64,000 nucleotides of DNA from Loxodes magnus (GCA_946699065.1 CAMPDV010000879.1:97982-161981); one strand, 5' to 3'. Shown: positions 16,431-29,345, numbered from the stretch's first letter. Notes: generated by a model from the letters alone, not told the origin. Numbers and translations: made by a program.

Positions 16431-19400
16431 GTGAGACTATGGGACGTCAAGACAGGTACCTGTAAGACCATGAGTGGTCATAAAAGTTCAGTATTATCTG
16501 TGGCTATATCCAGTGATTCAGAGTTCATCGTATCGGGAAGTTTAGATAAGACGGTGAGACTATGGGACGTCAAGACAGGTACCTGTAAGACCATGAGTGG
16601 TCACACAGGATCTGTATTATCTGTGGCTATATCCAGTGATTCAGAGTTCATCGTATCGGGAAGTTGAGATAAGACGGTGAGACTATGAGACGTCAAGACA
16701 GGTACCTGTAAGACCATGAGTGGTCATAAAAGTTCTGTATTATCTGTGGATATATCCAGTTATACAGAGTTCATCGTATCGGGAAGTGATGATAAGACGG
16801 TGAGACTATGGGACGTCAAGACAGGTACCTGTAAGACCATGAGTGGTCATAAAAGTTCTGTATTATCTGTGGCTATATCCAGTGATTCAGAGTTCATCGT
16901 ATCGGGAAGTTGAGATAAGACGGTGAGACTATGGGACGTCAAGACAGGTACCTGTAAGACCATGAGTGGTCACACAGATTGAGTATATGATGTGGCTATA
17001 TCCAGTGATTCAGAGTTCATCGTATCGGGAAGTTGAGATAAGACGGTGAGACTATGGGACGTCAAGACAGGTACCTGTAAGACCATGAGTGGTCACACTT
17101 ATTCTGTATTATCTGTGGCTATATCCAGTGATTCAGAGTTCATCGTATCGGGAAGTTGAGATAAGACGGTGAGACTATGGGACGTCAAGACAGGTACCTG
17201 TAAGACCATGAGTGGTCATAAAAGTTCTGTATCATCTGTGGCTATATCCAGTGATTCAGAGTTCATCGTATCGGGAAGTTGAGATAAGACGGTGAGACTA
17301 TGAGACGTCAAGACAGGTACCTGTAAGACCATGAGTGGTCACACAGATTGAGTATATGATGTGGATATATCCAGTGATTCAGAGTTCATCGTATCGGGAA
17401 GTTGAGATAAGACGGTGAGACTATGAGACGTCAAGACAGGTACCTGTAAGACCATGAGTGGTCACACAGATTGAGTATATGCTGTGGCTATATCCAGTTA
17501 TACAGAGTTCATCGTATCGGGAAGTAGAGATAAGACGGTGAGACTATGGGACGTCAAGACAGGTACCTGTAAGACCATGAGTGGTCATAAAAGTTCTGTA
17601 TTATCTGTGGCTATATCCAGTGATTCAGAGTTCATCGTATCGGGAAGTGATGATAAGACGGTGAGACTATGGGACGTCAAGAAAGGTACCTTTAAGACCA
17701 TGAGTGGTCACACAGATTGAGTATATGCTGTGGCTATATCCAGTGATTCAGAGTTCATCGTATCGGGAAGTTGAGATAAGACGGTGAGACTATGGGACGT
17801 CAAGACAGGTACCTGTAAGACCATGAGTGGTCACACAGATTGAGTATTATCTGTGGCTATATCCATTGATTCAGAGTTCATCGTATCGGGAAGTTGAGAT
17901 AAGACGGTGAGACTATGGGACGTCAAGACAGGTACCTGTAAGACCATGAGTGGTCACACTTATTCTGTATTATCTGTGAATATATCCAGTGATTCAGAGT
18001 TCATCGTATCGGGAAGTTGAGATAAGACGGTGAGACTATGGGACGTCAAGACAGGTACCTGTAAGACCATGAGTGGTCATAAAAGTTCTGTATTATCTGT
18101 GGATATATCCAGTGATTCAGAGTTCATCGTATCGGGAAGTGATGATAAGACGGTGAGACTATGGGACGTCAAGACAGGTACCTGTAAGACCATGAGTGGT
18201 CATAAAAGTTCTGTATTATCTGTGGATATATCCAGTGATTCAGAGTTCATCGTATCGGGAAGTGATGATAAGACGGTGAGACTATGGGACGTCAAGACAG
18301 GTACCTTTAAGACCATGAGTGGTCACACAGATTGAGTATATGCTGTGGCTATATCCAGTGATTCAGAGTTCATCGTATCGGGAAGTTGAGATAAGACGGT
18401 GAGACTATGGGACGTCAAGACAGGTACCTGTAAGACCATGAGTGGTCACACAGATTGAGTATATGCTGTGGCTATATCCAGTGATTCAGAGTTCATCGTA
18501 TCGGGAAGTTGAGATAAGACGGTGAGACTATGGGACGTCAAGACAGGTACCTGTAAGACCATGAGTGGTCACACAGATTGAGTATATGCTGTGGCTATAT
18601 CCAGTTATACAGAGTTCATCGTATCGGGAAGTAGAGATAAGACGGTGAGACTATGGGACGTCAAGACAGGTACCTGTAAGACCATGAGTGGTCATAAAAG
18701 TTCTGTATCATCTGTGGCTATATCCAGTGATTCAGAGTTCATCGTATCGGGAAGTGATGATAAGACGGTGAGACTATGGGACGTCAAGACAGGTACCTGT
18801 AAGACCATGAGTGGTCACACAGATTGAGTATATGCTGTGAATATATCCAGTGATTCAGAGTTCATCGTATCGGGAAGTTGAGATAAGACGGTGAGACTAT
18901 GGGACGTCAAGACAGGTACCTGTAAGACCATGAGTGGTCACACTTATTCTGTATTATCTGTGGCTATATCCAGTGATTCAGAGTTCATCGTATCGGGAAG
19001 TGATGATAAGACGGTGAGACTATGGGACGTCAAGACAGGTACCTGTAAGACCATGAGTGGTCATAAAAGTTCTGTATTATCTGTGGATATATCCAGTTAT
19101 ACAGAGTTCATCGTATCGGGAAGTAGAGATAAGACGGTGAGACTATGGGACGTCAAGACAGGTACCTGTAAGACCATGAGTGGTCATAAAAGTTCTGTAT
19201 TATCTGTGGATATATCCAGTTATACAGAGTTCATCGTATCGGGAAGTAGAGATAAGACGGTGAGACTATGGGACGTCAAGACAGGTACCTGTAAGACCAT
19301 GAGTGGTCATAAAAGTTCTGTATTATCTGTGGATATATCCAGTGATTCAGAGTTCATCGTATCGGGAAGTGATGATAAGACGGTGAGACTATGGGACGTC

Positions 19401-19934
19401 AAGACAGGTACCTGTAAGACCATGAGTGGTCATAAAAGTTCAGTATTATCTGTGAATATATCCAGTGATTCAGAGTTCATCGTATCGGGAAGTTGAGATA
19501 AGACGGTGAGACTATGGGACGTCAAGACAGGTACCTGTAAGACCATGAGTGGTCATAAAAGTTCTGTATTATCTGTGGATATATCCAGTGATTCAGAGTT
19601 CATCGTATCGGGAAGTGATGATAAGACGGTGAGACTATGGGACGTCAAGACAGGTACCTGTAAGACCATGAGTGGTCATAAAAGTTCAGTATTATCTGTG
19701 GCTATATCCAGTGATTCAGAGTTCATCGTATCGGGAAGTGATGATAAGACGGTGAGACTATGGGACGTCAAGACAGGTACCTGTAAGACCATGAGTGGTC
19801 ACACTTATTCTGTATTATCTGTGGCTATATCCAGTGATTCAGAGTTCATCGTATCGGGAAGTGATGATAAGACGGTGAGACTATGGGACGTCAAGACAGG
19901 TACCTGTAAGACCATGAGTGGTCACACAGATTGA
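16431..19934 (+). repeat. 28-unit tandem duplication, copy 2 (29 units)
   Basis: Second copy of 12,987-16,430 with one extra SYTEF/R-D-K unit inserted near 19.2 kb, raising the offset from 3,444 to 3,567. Part of it (about 17.2-17.95 kb) recurs a third time at about 20.15-20.9 kb, offset 2,952 (24 units). Confidence 0.86.
18891..19496 (+). CDS. WD40 open segment, 201 residues
   Basis: Five blades: TYS/D-D-K, two consecutive KSS blades with SYTEF/R-D-K, KSS/D-D-K, then KSS with Asn at codon 12 and TGA at codon 25. The doubled SYTEF blade is the single-unit expansion that distinguishes this copy from 15,447-15,929. Confidence 0.3.
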   Translation: MRLWDVKTGTCKTMSGHTYSVLSVAISSDSEFIVSGSDDKTVRLWDVKTGTCKTMSGHKSSVLSVDISSYTEFIVSGSRDKTVRLWDVKTGTCKTMSGHKSSVLSVDISSYTEFIVSGSRDKTVRLWDVKTGTCKTMSGHKSSVLSVDISSDSEFIVSGSDDKTVRLWDVKTGTCKTMSGHKSSVLSVNISSDSEFIVSGS

Positions 19935-21104
19935 GTATATGATGTGGATATATCCAGTGATTCAGAGTTCATCGTATCGGGAAGTAGAGATAAGACGGTG
20001 AGACTATGGGACGTCAAGACAGGTACCTGTAAGACCATGAGTGGTCACACAGATTATGTATATGCTGTGGCTATATCCAGTGATTCAGAGTTCATCGTAT
20101 CGGGAAGTTGAGATAAGACGGTGAGACTATGGGACGTCAAGACAGGTACCTGTAAGACCATGAGTGGTCATAAAAGTTCTGTATCATCTGTGGCTATATC
20201 CAGTGATTCAGAGTTCATCGTATCGGGAAGTTGAGATAAGACGGTGAGACTATGAGACGTCAAGACAGGTACCTGTAAGACCATGAGTGGTCACACAGAT
20301 TGAGTATATGATGTGGATATATCCAGTGATTCAGAGTTCATCGTATCGGGAAGTTGAGATAAGACGGTGAGACTATGAGACGTCAAGACAGGTACCTGTA
20401 AGACCATGAGTGGTCACACAGATTGAGTATATGCTGTGGCTATATCCAGTTATACAGAGTTCATCGTATCGGGAAGTAGAGATAAGACGGTGAGACTATG
20501 GGACGTCAAGACAGGTACCTGTAAGACCATGAGTGGTCATAAAAGTTCTGTATTATCTGTGGCTATATCCAGTGATTCAGAGTTCATCGTATCGGGAAGT
20601 GATGATAAGACGGTGAGACTATGGGACGTCAAGAAAGGTACCTTTAAGACCATGAGTGGTCACACAGATTGAGTATATGCTGTGGCTATATCCAGTGATT
20701 CAGAGTTCATCGTATCGGGAAGTTGAGATAAGACGGTGAGACTATGGGACGTCAAGACAGGTACCTGTAAGACCATGAGTGGTCACACAGATTGAGTATT
20801 ATCTGTGGCTATATCCATTGATTCAGAGTTCATCGTATCGGGAAGTTGAGATAAGACGGTGAGACTATGGGACGTCAAGACAGGTACCTGTAAGACCATG
20901 AGTGGTCACACTTATTCTGTATTATCTGTGGATATATCCAGTGATTCAGAGTTCATCGTATCGGGAAGTGGAGATAAGACGGTGAGACTATGGGACGTCA
21001 AGACAGGTACCTGTAAGACCATGAGTGGTCATAAAAGTTCAGTATCATCTGTGGCTATATCCAGTGATTCAGAGTTCATCGTATCGGGAAGTCATGATTA
21101 GACG

Positions 21105-21656
21105 GTGAGACTATGGGACGTCAAAACAGGTACCTGTAAGACCATGAGTGGTCACACTAGTTCTGTATCATCTGTGGCTATATCCAGTGATTCAGAGTTC
21201 ATCGTATCGGGAAGTGGAGATAAGACGGTGAGACTATGGGACGTCAAAACAGGTACCTGTAAGACCATGAGTGGTCACACTAGTTCTGTATCATCTGTGG
21301 CTATATCCAGTGATTCAGAGTTCATCGTATCGGGAAGTGGAGATAAAACGGTGAGACTATGGGACGTCAAAACAGGTACCTGTAAGACCATGAGTGGTCA
21401 CACACATTATGTATCATCTGTGGCTATATCCAGTGATTCAGAGTTCATCGTATCGGGAAGTGGAGATAAGACGGTGAGACTATGGGACGTCAAAACAGGT
21501 ACCTGTAAGACCATGAGTGGTCACACTAGTTCTGTATCATCTGTGGCTATATCCAGTGATTCAGAGTTCATCGTATCGGGAAGTGGAGATAAAACGGTGA
21601 GACTATGGGACGTCAAGACAGGTACCTGTAAGACCATGAGTGGTCACACAGATTGA
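21105..21656 (+). CDS. WD40 open segment, 183 residues, family B
   Basis: Four complete blades plus ends, all G-D-K at codons 25-27, with starts TSS, TSS, THY, TSS. It follows TAG at 21,099-21,101 and ends at a T-D-TGA unit. It recurs at 22,458 and 33,654. Confidence 0.3.
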   Translation: MRLWDVKTGTCKTMSGHTSSVSSVAISSDSEFIVSGSGDKTVRLWDVKTGTCKTMSGHTSSVSSVAISSDSEFIVSGSGDKTVRLWDVKTGTCKTMSGHTHYVSSVAISSDSEFIVSGSGDKTVRLWDVKTGTCKTMSGHTSSVSSVAISSDSEFIVSGSGDKTVRLWDVKTGTCKTMSGHTD

Positions 21657-21842
21657 GTATATGCTGTGGCTATATCCAGTTATACAGAGTTCATCGTATC
21701 GGGAAGTAGAAATTATACGGTGAGACTATGGGACGTCAAAACAGGTACCTGTAAGACCATGAGTGGTCACACAGATTGAGTATATGATGTGGCTATATCC
21801 AGTGATTCAGAGTTCATCGTATCGGGAAGTTGAGATAAGACA

Positions 21843-22454
21843 GTGAGACTATGGGACGTCAAGACAGGTACCTGTAAGACCATGAGTGGTCACACTTATT
21901 CTGTATTATCTGTGGATATATCCAGTGATTCAGAGTTCATCGTATCGGGAAGTAGAAATTATACGGTGAGACTATGGGACGTCAAAACAGGTACCTGTAA
22001 GACCATGAGTGGTCACACTAGTTCTGTATCATCTGTGGCTATATCCAGTGATTCAGAGTTCATCGTATCGGGAAGTGGAGATAAAACGGTGAGACTATGG
22101 GACGTCAAAACAGGTACCTGTAAGACCATGAGTGGTCACACTAGTTCTGTATCATCTGTGGCTATATCCAGTGATTCAGAGTTCATCGTATCGGGAAGTA
22201 GAAATTATACGGTGAGACTATGGGACGTCAAAACAGGTACCTGTAAGACCATGAGTGGTCACACTTATTCTGTATTATCTGTGGATATATCCAGTGATTC
22301 AGAGTTCATCGTATCGGGAAGTGGAGATAAGACGGTGAGACTATGGGACGTCAAGACAGGTACCTGTAAGACCATGAGTGGTCACACTAGTTCTGTATCA
22401 TCTGTGGCTATATCCAGTGATTCAGAGTTCATCGTATCGGGAAGTCATGATTAG
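21843..22454 (+). CDS. WD40 open segment, 203 residues, family B
   Basis: Almost five blades alternating R-N-Y and G-D-K at codons 25-27; the R-N-Y blades replace the structural Asp 26 by Asn. It ends at CAT GAT TAG. A sister copy is 33,039-33,650. Confidence 0.3.
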   Translation: MRLWDVKTGTCKTMSGHTYSVLSVDISSDSEFIVSGSRNYTVRLWDVKTGTCKTMSGHTSSVSSVAISSDSEFIVSGSGDKTVRLWDVKTGTCKTMSGHTSSVSSVAISSDSEFIVSGSRNYTVRLWDVKTGTCKTMSGHTYSVLSVDISSDSEFIVSGSGDKTVRLWDVKTGTCKTMSGHTSSVSSVAISSDSEFIVSGSHD

Positions 22455-22457
22455 ACG

Positions 22458-23009
22458 GTGAGACTATGGGACGTCAAAACAGGTACCTGTAAGACCATGA
22501 GTGGTCACACTAGTTCTGTATCATCTGTGGCTATATCCAGTGATTCAGAGTTCATCGTATCGGGAAGTGGAGATAAAACGGTGAGACTATGGGACGTCAA
22601 AACAGGTACCTGTAAGACCATGAGTGGTCACACTAGTTCTGTATCATCTGTGGCTATATCCAGTGATTCAGAGTTCATCGTATCGGGAAGTGGAGATAAA
22701 ACGGTGAGACTATGGGACGTCAAAACAGGTACCTGTAAGACCATGAGTGGTCACACACATTATGTATCATCTGTGGCTATATCCAGTGATTCAGAGTTCA
22801 TCGTATCGGGAAGTGGAGATAAGACGGTGAGACTATGGGACGTCAAAACAGGTACCTGTAAGACCATGAGTGGTCACACTAGTTCTGTATCATCTGTGGC
22901 TATATCCAGTGATTCAGAGTTCATCGTATCGGGAAGTGGAGATAAAACGGTGAGACTATGGGACGTCAAGACAGGTACCTGTAAGACCATGAGTGGTCAC
23001 ACAGATTGA
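22458..23009 (+). CDS. WD40 open segment, 183 residues, family B
   Basis: Local repeat of 21,105-21,656 (offset 1,353, 11 units): G-D-K blades with TSS, TSS, THY and TSS starts, ending at T-D-TGA. Codon 35 switches from AAA to AAG in the last blade, marking the B-to-A boundary. Confidence 0.3.
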   Translation: MRLWDVKTGTCKTMSGHTSSVSSVAISSDSEFIVSGSGDKTVRLWDVKTGTCKTMSGHTSSVSSVAISSDSEFIVSGSGDKTVRLWDVKTGTCKTMSGHTHYVSSVAISSDSEFIVSGSGDKTVRLWDVKTGTCKTMSGHTSSVSSVAISSDSEFIVSGSGDKTVRLWDVKTGTCKTMSGHTD

Positions 23010-23029
23010 GTATATGCTGTGGCTATATC

Positions 23030-23362
23030 CAGTTATACAGAGTTCATCGTATCGGGAAGTAGAGATAAGACGGTGAGACTATGGGACGTCAAGACAGGTA
23101 CCTGTAAGACCATGAGTGGTCACACTTATTCTGTATCATCTTTGAATATATCCAGTGATTCAGAGTTCATCGTATCGGGAAGTTGAGATAAGACGGTGAG
23201 ACTATGGGACGTCAAGACAGGTACCTGTAAGACCATGAGTGGTCACACTAGTTAGGTATATGCTGTGGCTATATCCAGTGATTCAGAGTTCATCGTATCG
23301 GGAAGTTGAGATAAGACGGTGAGACTATGGGACGTCAAGACAGGTACCTGTAAGACCATGAG
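23030..23362 (+). repeat. Short family A island between B and C
   Basis: About three units revert to family A: SYTEF at codons 15-19 with R-D-K, then T-Y-S-V-S-S-L-N, then T-S-stop-V-Y-A-V. The same trio appears at 35,575-35,915 in the same position relative to blocks B and C, showing that both come from one duplication. Confidence 0.85.
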
Positions 23363-26300
23363 TGGTCACACTAGTTATGTATTCTCTGTGGCTATATCCA
23401 GTGATTCAGAGTTCATCGTATCGGGAAGTTAAGATTAGACGGTGAGACTATGGAACGTCAAGACAGGTACCTGTAAGACCATGAGTGGTCACACTAATGT
23501 TGTATTATCTGTGGCTATATCCAGTGATTCAGAGTTCATCGTATCGGGAAGTGGAGATTAGACGGTGAGACTATGGGACGTCAAGACAGGTACCTGTAAG
23601 ACCATGAGTGGTCACACTAATGTTGTATTATCTGTGGCTATATCCAGTGATTCAGAGTTCATCGTATCGGGAAGTTATGATTATACGGTGAGACTATGGA
23701 ACGTCAAGACAGGTACCTGTAAGACCATGAGTGGTCACACTAATTAGGTATTATCTGTGGCTATATCCAGTGATTCAGAGTTCATCGTATCGGGAAGTGC
23801 AGATTATACGGTGAGACTATGGAACGTCAAGACAGGTACCTGTAAGACCATGAGTGGTCACACTAGTTATGTATTATCTGTGGCTATATCCAGTGATTCA
23901 GAGTTCATCGTATCGGGAAGTTAAGATTAGACGGTGAGACTATGGAACGTCAAGACAGGTACCTGTAAGACCATGAGTGGTCACACTAATGTTGTATTAT
24001 CTGTGGCTATATCCAGTGATTCAGAGTTCATCGTATCGGGAAGTGCAGATTAGACGGTGAGACTATGGAACGTCAAGACAGGTACCTGTAAGACCATGAG
24101 TGGTCACACTAGTTATGTATTATCTGTGGCTATATCCAGTGATTCAGAGTTCATCGTATCGGGAAGTGGAGATTAGACGGTGAGACTATGTGACGTCAAG
24201 ACAGGTACCTGTAAGACCATGAGTGGTCACACTAATTAGGTATTATCTGTGGCTATATCCAGTGATTCAGAGTTCATCGTATCGGGAAGTGCAGATTATA
24301 CGGTGAGACTATGGAACGTCAAGACAGGTACCTGTAAGACCATGAGTGGTCACACTAGTTATGTATTATCTGTGGCTATATCCAGTGATTCAGAGTTCAT
24401 CGTATCGGGAAGTGGAGATTAGACGGTGAGACTATGTGACGTCAAGACAGGTACCTGTAAGACCATGAGTGGTCACACTAGTTATGTATTATCTGTGGCT
24501 ATATCCAGTGATTCAGAGTTCATCGTATCGGGAAGTGCAGATTAGACGGTGAGACTATGGGACGTCAAGACAGGTACCTGTAAGACCATGAGTGGTCACA
24601 CTAATGTTGTATTATCTGTGGCTATATCCAGTGATTCAGAGTTCATCGTATCGGGAAGTGGAGATTATACGGTGAGACTATGGAACGTCAAGACAGGTAC
24701 CTGTAAGACCATGAGTGGTCACACTAATTAGGTATTATCTGTGGCTATATCCAGTGATTCAGAGTTCATCGTATCGGGAAGTTCAGATAATACGGTGAGA
24801 CTATGGAACGTAAAGACAGGTACCTGTAAGACCATGAGTGGTCACACTAATTAGGTATTATCTGTGGCTATATCCAGTGATTCGGAGTTCATCGTATCGT
24901 GAAGTGCAGATTAGACGGTGAGACTATGGGACGTCAAGACAGGTACCTGTAAGACCATGAGTGGTCACACTAATGTTGTATATGCTGTGGCTATATCCAG
25001 TGATTCAGAGTTCATCGTATCGGGAAGTGGAGATAATACGGTGAGACTATGGAACGTCAAGACAGGTACCTGTAAGACCATGAGTGGTCACACTAATGTT
25101 GTATTATCTGTGGCTATATCCAGTGATTCAGAGTTCATCGTATCGGGAAGTTATGATAATACGGTGAGACTATGGGACGTCAAGACAGGTACCTGTAAGA
25201 CCATGAGTGGTCACACTAATGTTGTATATGCTGTGGCTATATCCAGTGATTCAGAGTTCATCGTATCGGGAAGTGCAGATTAGACGGTGAGACTATGGAA
25301 CGTCAAGACAGGTACCTGTAAGACCATGAGTGGTCACATTAATGTTGTATATGCTGTGGCTATATCCAGTGATTCAGAGTTCATCGTATCGGGAAGTTCA
25401 GATAATACGGTGAGACTATGGAACGTAAAGACAGGTACCTGTAAGACCATGAGTGGTCACACTAATTAGGTATTATCTGTGGCTATATCCAGTGATTCAG
25501 AGTTCATCGTATCGGGAAGTTATGATTATACGGTGAGACTATGTGACGTCAAGACAGGTACCTGTAAGACCATGAGTGGTCACACTAATTAGGTATTATC
25601 TGTGGCTATATCCAGTGATTCAGAGTTCATCGTATCGGGAAGTTATGATTAGACGGTGAGACTATGGAACGTCAAGACAGGTACCTGTAAGACCATGAGT
25701 GGTCACACTAATGTTGTATATGCTGTGGCTATATCCAGTGATTCAGAGTTCATCGTATCGGGAAGTTATGATTAGACGGTGAGACTATGGAACGTCAAGA
25801 CAGGTACCTGTAAGACCATGAGTGGTCACACTAATGTTGTATATGCTGTGGCTATATCCAGTGATTCAGAGTTCATCGTATCGGGAAGTGGAGATTAGAC
25901 GGTGAGACTATGGAACGTCAAGACAGGTACCTGTAAGACCATGAGTGGTCACACTAATGTTGTATATGCTGTGGCTATATCCAGTGATTCAGAGTTCATC
26001 GTATCGGGAAGTTATGATTAGACGGTGAGACTATGGGACGTCAAGACAGGTACCTGTAAGACCATGAGTGGTCACACTAATGTTGTATATGCTGTGGCTA
26101 TATCCAGTGATTCAGAGTTCATCGTATCGGGAAGTGCAGATTAGACGGTGAGACTATGGAACGTCAAGACAGGTACCTGTAAGACCATGAGTGGTCACAC
26201 TAATTAGGTATTATCTGTGGCTATATCCAGTGATTCAGAGTTCATCGTATCGGGAAGTGCAGATTATACGGTGAGACTATGTGACGTCAAGACAGGTACC

Positions 26301-27389
26301 TGTAAGACCATGAGTGGTCACACTAATGTTGTATATGCTGTGGCTATATCCAGTGATTCAGAGTTCATCGTATCGGGAAGTGGAGATTAGACGGTGAGAC
26401 TATGTGACGTCAAGACAGGTACCTGTAAGACCATGAGTGGTCACACTAGTGTTGTATATTCTGTGGCTATATCCAGTGATTCAGAGTTCATCGTATCGGG
26501 AAGTTATGATTAGACGGTGAGACTATGGAACGTCAAGACAGGTACCTGTAAGACCATGAGTGGTCACACTAATTAGGTATTATCTGTGGCTATATCCAGT
26601 GATTCAGAGTTCATCGTATCGGGAAGTGCAGATTATACGGTGAGACTATGGAACGTCAAGACAGGTACCTGTAAGACCATGAGTGGTCACACTAATGTTG
26701 TATTATCTGTGGCTATATCCAGTGATTCAGAGTTCATCGTATCGGGAAGTGGAGATTAGACGGTGAGACTATGGGACGTCAAGACAGGTACCTGTAAGAC
26801 CATGAGTGGTCACACTAATGTTGTATTATCTGTGGCTATATCCAGTGATTCAGAGTTCATCGTATCGGGAAGTTATGATTATACGGTGAGACTATGGAAC
26901 GTCAAGACAGGTACCTGTAAGACCATGAGTGGTCACACTAATTAGGTATTATCTGTGGCTATATCCAGTGATTCAGAGTTCATCGTATCGGGAAGTTTAG
27001 ATAAGACGGTGAGACTATGGAACGTCAAGACAGGTACCTGTAAGACCATGAGTGGTCACACTAGTTATGTATTATCTGTGGCTATATCCAGTGATTCAGA
27101 GTTCATCGTATCGGGAAGTTAAGATTAGACGGTGAGACTATGGAACGTCAAGACAGGTACCTGTAAGACCATGAGTGGTCACACTAATGTTGTATTATCT
27201 GTGGCTATATCCAGTGATTCAGAGTTCATCGTATCGGGAAGTGGAGATTAGACGGTGAGACTATGGAACGTCAAGACAGGTACCTGTAAGACCATGAGTG
27301 GTCACACTAGTTATGTATTATCTGTGGGTATATCCAGTGATTCAGAGTTCATCGTATCGGGAAGTGGAGATTAGACGGTGAGACTATGG
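23363..27389 (+). repeat. Family C block 1 (TNVV / WN type)
   Basis: Units carry T-N-V-V or T-S-Y-V at codons 5-8, AAC (Asn) at codon 33 so that WD becomes WN, and Y, N or TAG at codon 27. Codon 32 is sometimes TGT (Cys). Stops are TAG at codon 7 (after AAT), TAG at codon 27 and TAA at codon 25 (23,430-23,432; 23,922-23,924). A rare linked haplotype has TCG at codon 17 and TGA at codon 23 (24,900-24,902). Confidence 0.9.
24918..25283 (+). CDS. WD40 open segment, 121 residues, family C
   Basis: Three blades of TNVV type, with G-D-N, Y-D-N and A-D-TAG at codons 25-27 and alternating WD and WN. It shows the longest run of family C without a stop. It recurs at 28,854-29,219 and 37,719-38,084. 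Confidence 0.28.
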   Translation: MRLWDVKTGTCKTMSGHTNVVYAVAISSDSEFIVSGSGDNTVRLWNVKTGTCKTMSGHTNVVLSVAISSDSEFIVSGSYDNTVRLWDVKTGTCKTMSGHTNVVYAVAISSDSEFIVSGSAD

Positions 27390-27856
27390 GACGTCAAAAC
27401 AGGTACCTGTAAGACCATGAGTGGTCACAATAGTTCTGTATCATCTGTGGCTATATCCAGTGATTCAGAGTTCATCGTATCGGGAAGTCATGATTAGACG
27501 GTGAGACTATGGGACGTCAAAACAGGTACCTGTAAGACCATGAGTGGTCACAATAGTTCTGTATCATCTGTGGCTATATCCAGTGATTCAGAGTTCATCG
27601 TATCGGGAAGTCATGATAAGACGGTGAGACTATGGGACGTCAAAACAGGTACCTGTAAGACCATGAGTGGTCACAATAGTTCTGTATCATCTGTGGCTAT
27701 ATCCAGTTATTCAGAGTTCATCGTATCGGGAAGTAGAGATAAAACGGTGAGACTATGGGACGTCAAAACAGGTACCTGTAAGACCATGAGTGGTCACAAT
27801 AGTTCTGTATCATCTGTGGCTATATCCAGTGATTCAGAGTTCATCGTATCGGGAAG
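27390..27856 (+). repeat. Family B insert (NSSVSSV type) inside C
   Basis: About four units with N-S-S-V-S-S-V-A at codons 5-12, H-D-stop, H-D-K, R-D-K and AAA at codon 35 interrupt family C. The boundaries fall inside units, so exchange occurred within the repeat. The same insert is found at 40,172-40,658. Confidence 0.85.
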
Positions 27857-29334
27857 TGGAGATTATACGGTGAGACTATGGAACGTCAAGACAGGTACCT
27901 GTAAGACCATGAGTGGTCACACTAATTAGGTATTATCTGTGGCTATATCCAGTGATTCAGAGTTCATCGTATCGGGAAGTTCAGATAATACGGTGAGACT
28001 ATGGAACGTAAAGACAGGTACCTGTAAGACCATGAGTGGTCACACTAATTAGGTATTATCTGTGGCTATATCCAGTGATTCGGAGTTCATCGTATCGTGA
28101 AGTGCAGATTAGACGGTGAGACTATGGGACGTCAAGACAGGTACCTGTAAGACCATGAGTGGTCACACTAATGTTGTATATGCTGTGGCTATATCCAGTG
28201 ATTCAGAGTTCATCGTATCGGGAAGTGGAGATAATACGGTGAGACTATGGAACGTCAAGACAGGTACCTGTAAGACCATGAGTGGTCACACTAGTTATGT
28301 ATTATCTGTGGCTATATCCAGTGATTCAGAGTTCATCGTATCGGGAAGTGGAGATTAGACGGTGAGACTATGTGACGTCAAGACAGGTACCTGTAAGACC
28401 ATGAGTGGTCACACTAGTTATGTATTATCTGTGGCTATATCCAGTGATTCAGAGTTCATCGTATCGGGAAGTGCAGATTAGACGGTGAGACTATGGGACG
28501 TCAAAACAGGTACCTGTAAGACCATGAGTGGTCACACAGATTGAGTATATGCAGTGGCTATATCCAGTGATTCAGAGTTCATCGTATCGGGAAGTGGAGA
28601 TTATACGGTGAGACTATGGAACGTCAAGACAGGTACCTGTAAGACCATGAGTGGTCACACTAATTAGGTATTATCTGTGGCTATATCCAGTGATTCAGAG
28701 TTCATCGTATCGGGAAGTTCAGATAATACGGTGAGACTATGGAACGTCAAGACAGGTACCTGTAAGACCATGAGTGGTCACACTAATGTTGTATTATCTG
28801 TGGCTATATCCAGTGATTCGGAGTTCATCGTATCGTGAAGTGCAGATTAGACGGTGAGACTATGGGACGTCAAGACAGGTACCTGTAAGACCATGAGTGG
28901 TCACACTAATGTTGTATATGCTGTGGCTATATCCAGTGATTCAGAGTTCATCGTATCGGGAAGTGGAGATAATACGGTGAGACTATGGAACGTCAAGACA
29001 GGTACCTGTAAGACCATGAGTGGTCACACTAATGTTGTATTATCTGTGGCTATATCCAGTGATTCAGAGTTCATCGTATCGGGAAGTTATGATAATACGG
29101 TGAGACTATGGGACGTCAAGACAGGTACCTGTAAGACCATGAGTGGTCACACTAATGTTGTATATGCTGTGGCTATATCCAGTGATTCAGAGTTCATCGT
29201 ATCGGGAAGTGCAGATTAGACGGTGAGACTATGGAACGTCAAGACAGGTACCTGTAAGACCATGAGTGGTCACATTAATGTTGTATATGCTGTGGCTATA
29301 TCCAGTGATTCAGAGTTCATCGTATCGGGAAGTG
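27857..29334 (+). repeat. Family C block 1, right part
   Basis: Return to T-N-V-V, T-S-Y-V and WN units with TAG at codons 7 and 27. One unit near 28,530 is a hybrid with the A-type T-D-stop start. Two copies of the TCG/TGA haplotype (TGA at 28,098-28,100 and 28,836-28,838) lie here. The last four to five units differ in content from the corresponding units of the right copy. Confidence 0.85.
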
Positions 29335-29345
29335 GAGATTAGACG

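Larger units (their letters stand above)
20968..23029 (+). repeat. Family B block 1
   Basis: Units switch to T-S-S-V-S-S-V-A and T-H-Y-V-S-S-V-A at codons 5-12, G-D-K or R-N-Y at codons 25-27, and AAA rather than AAG at codon 35. Stops are sparse: TAG at codon 27 after CAT GAT (for example 21,099-21,101) and a few TGA. A rare ACA for ACG at codon 28 near 21,840 marks a unit that recurs at about 33,035 and 34,388. Confidence 0.88.
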
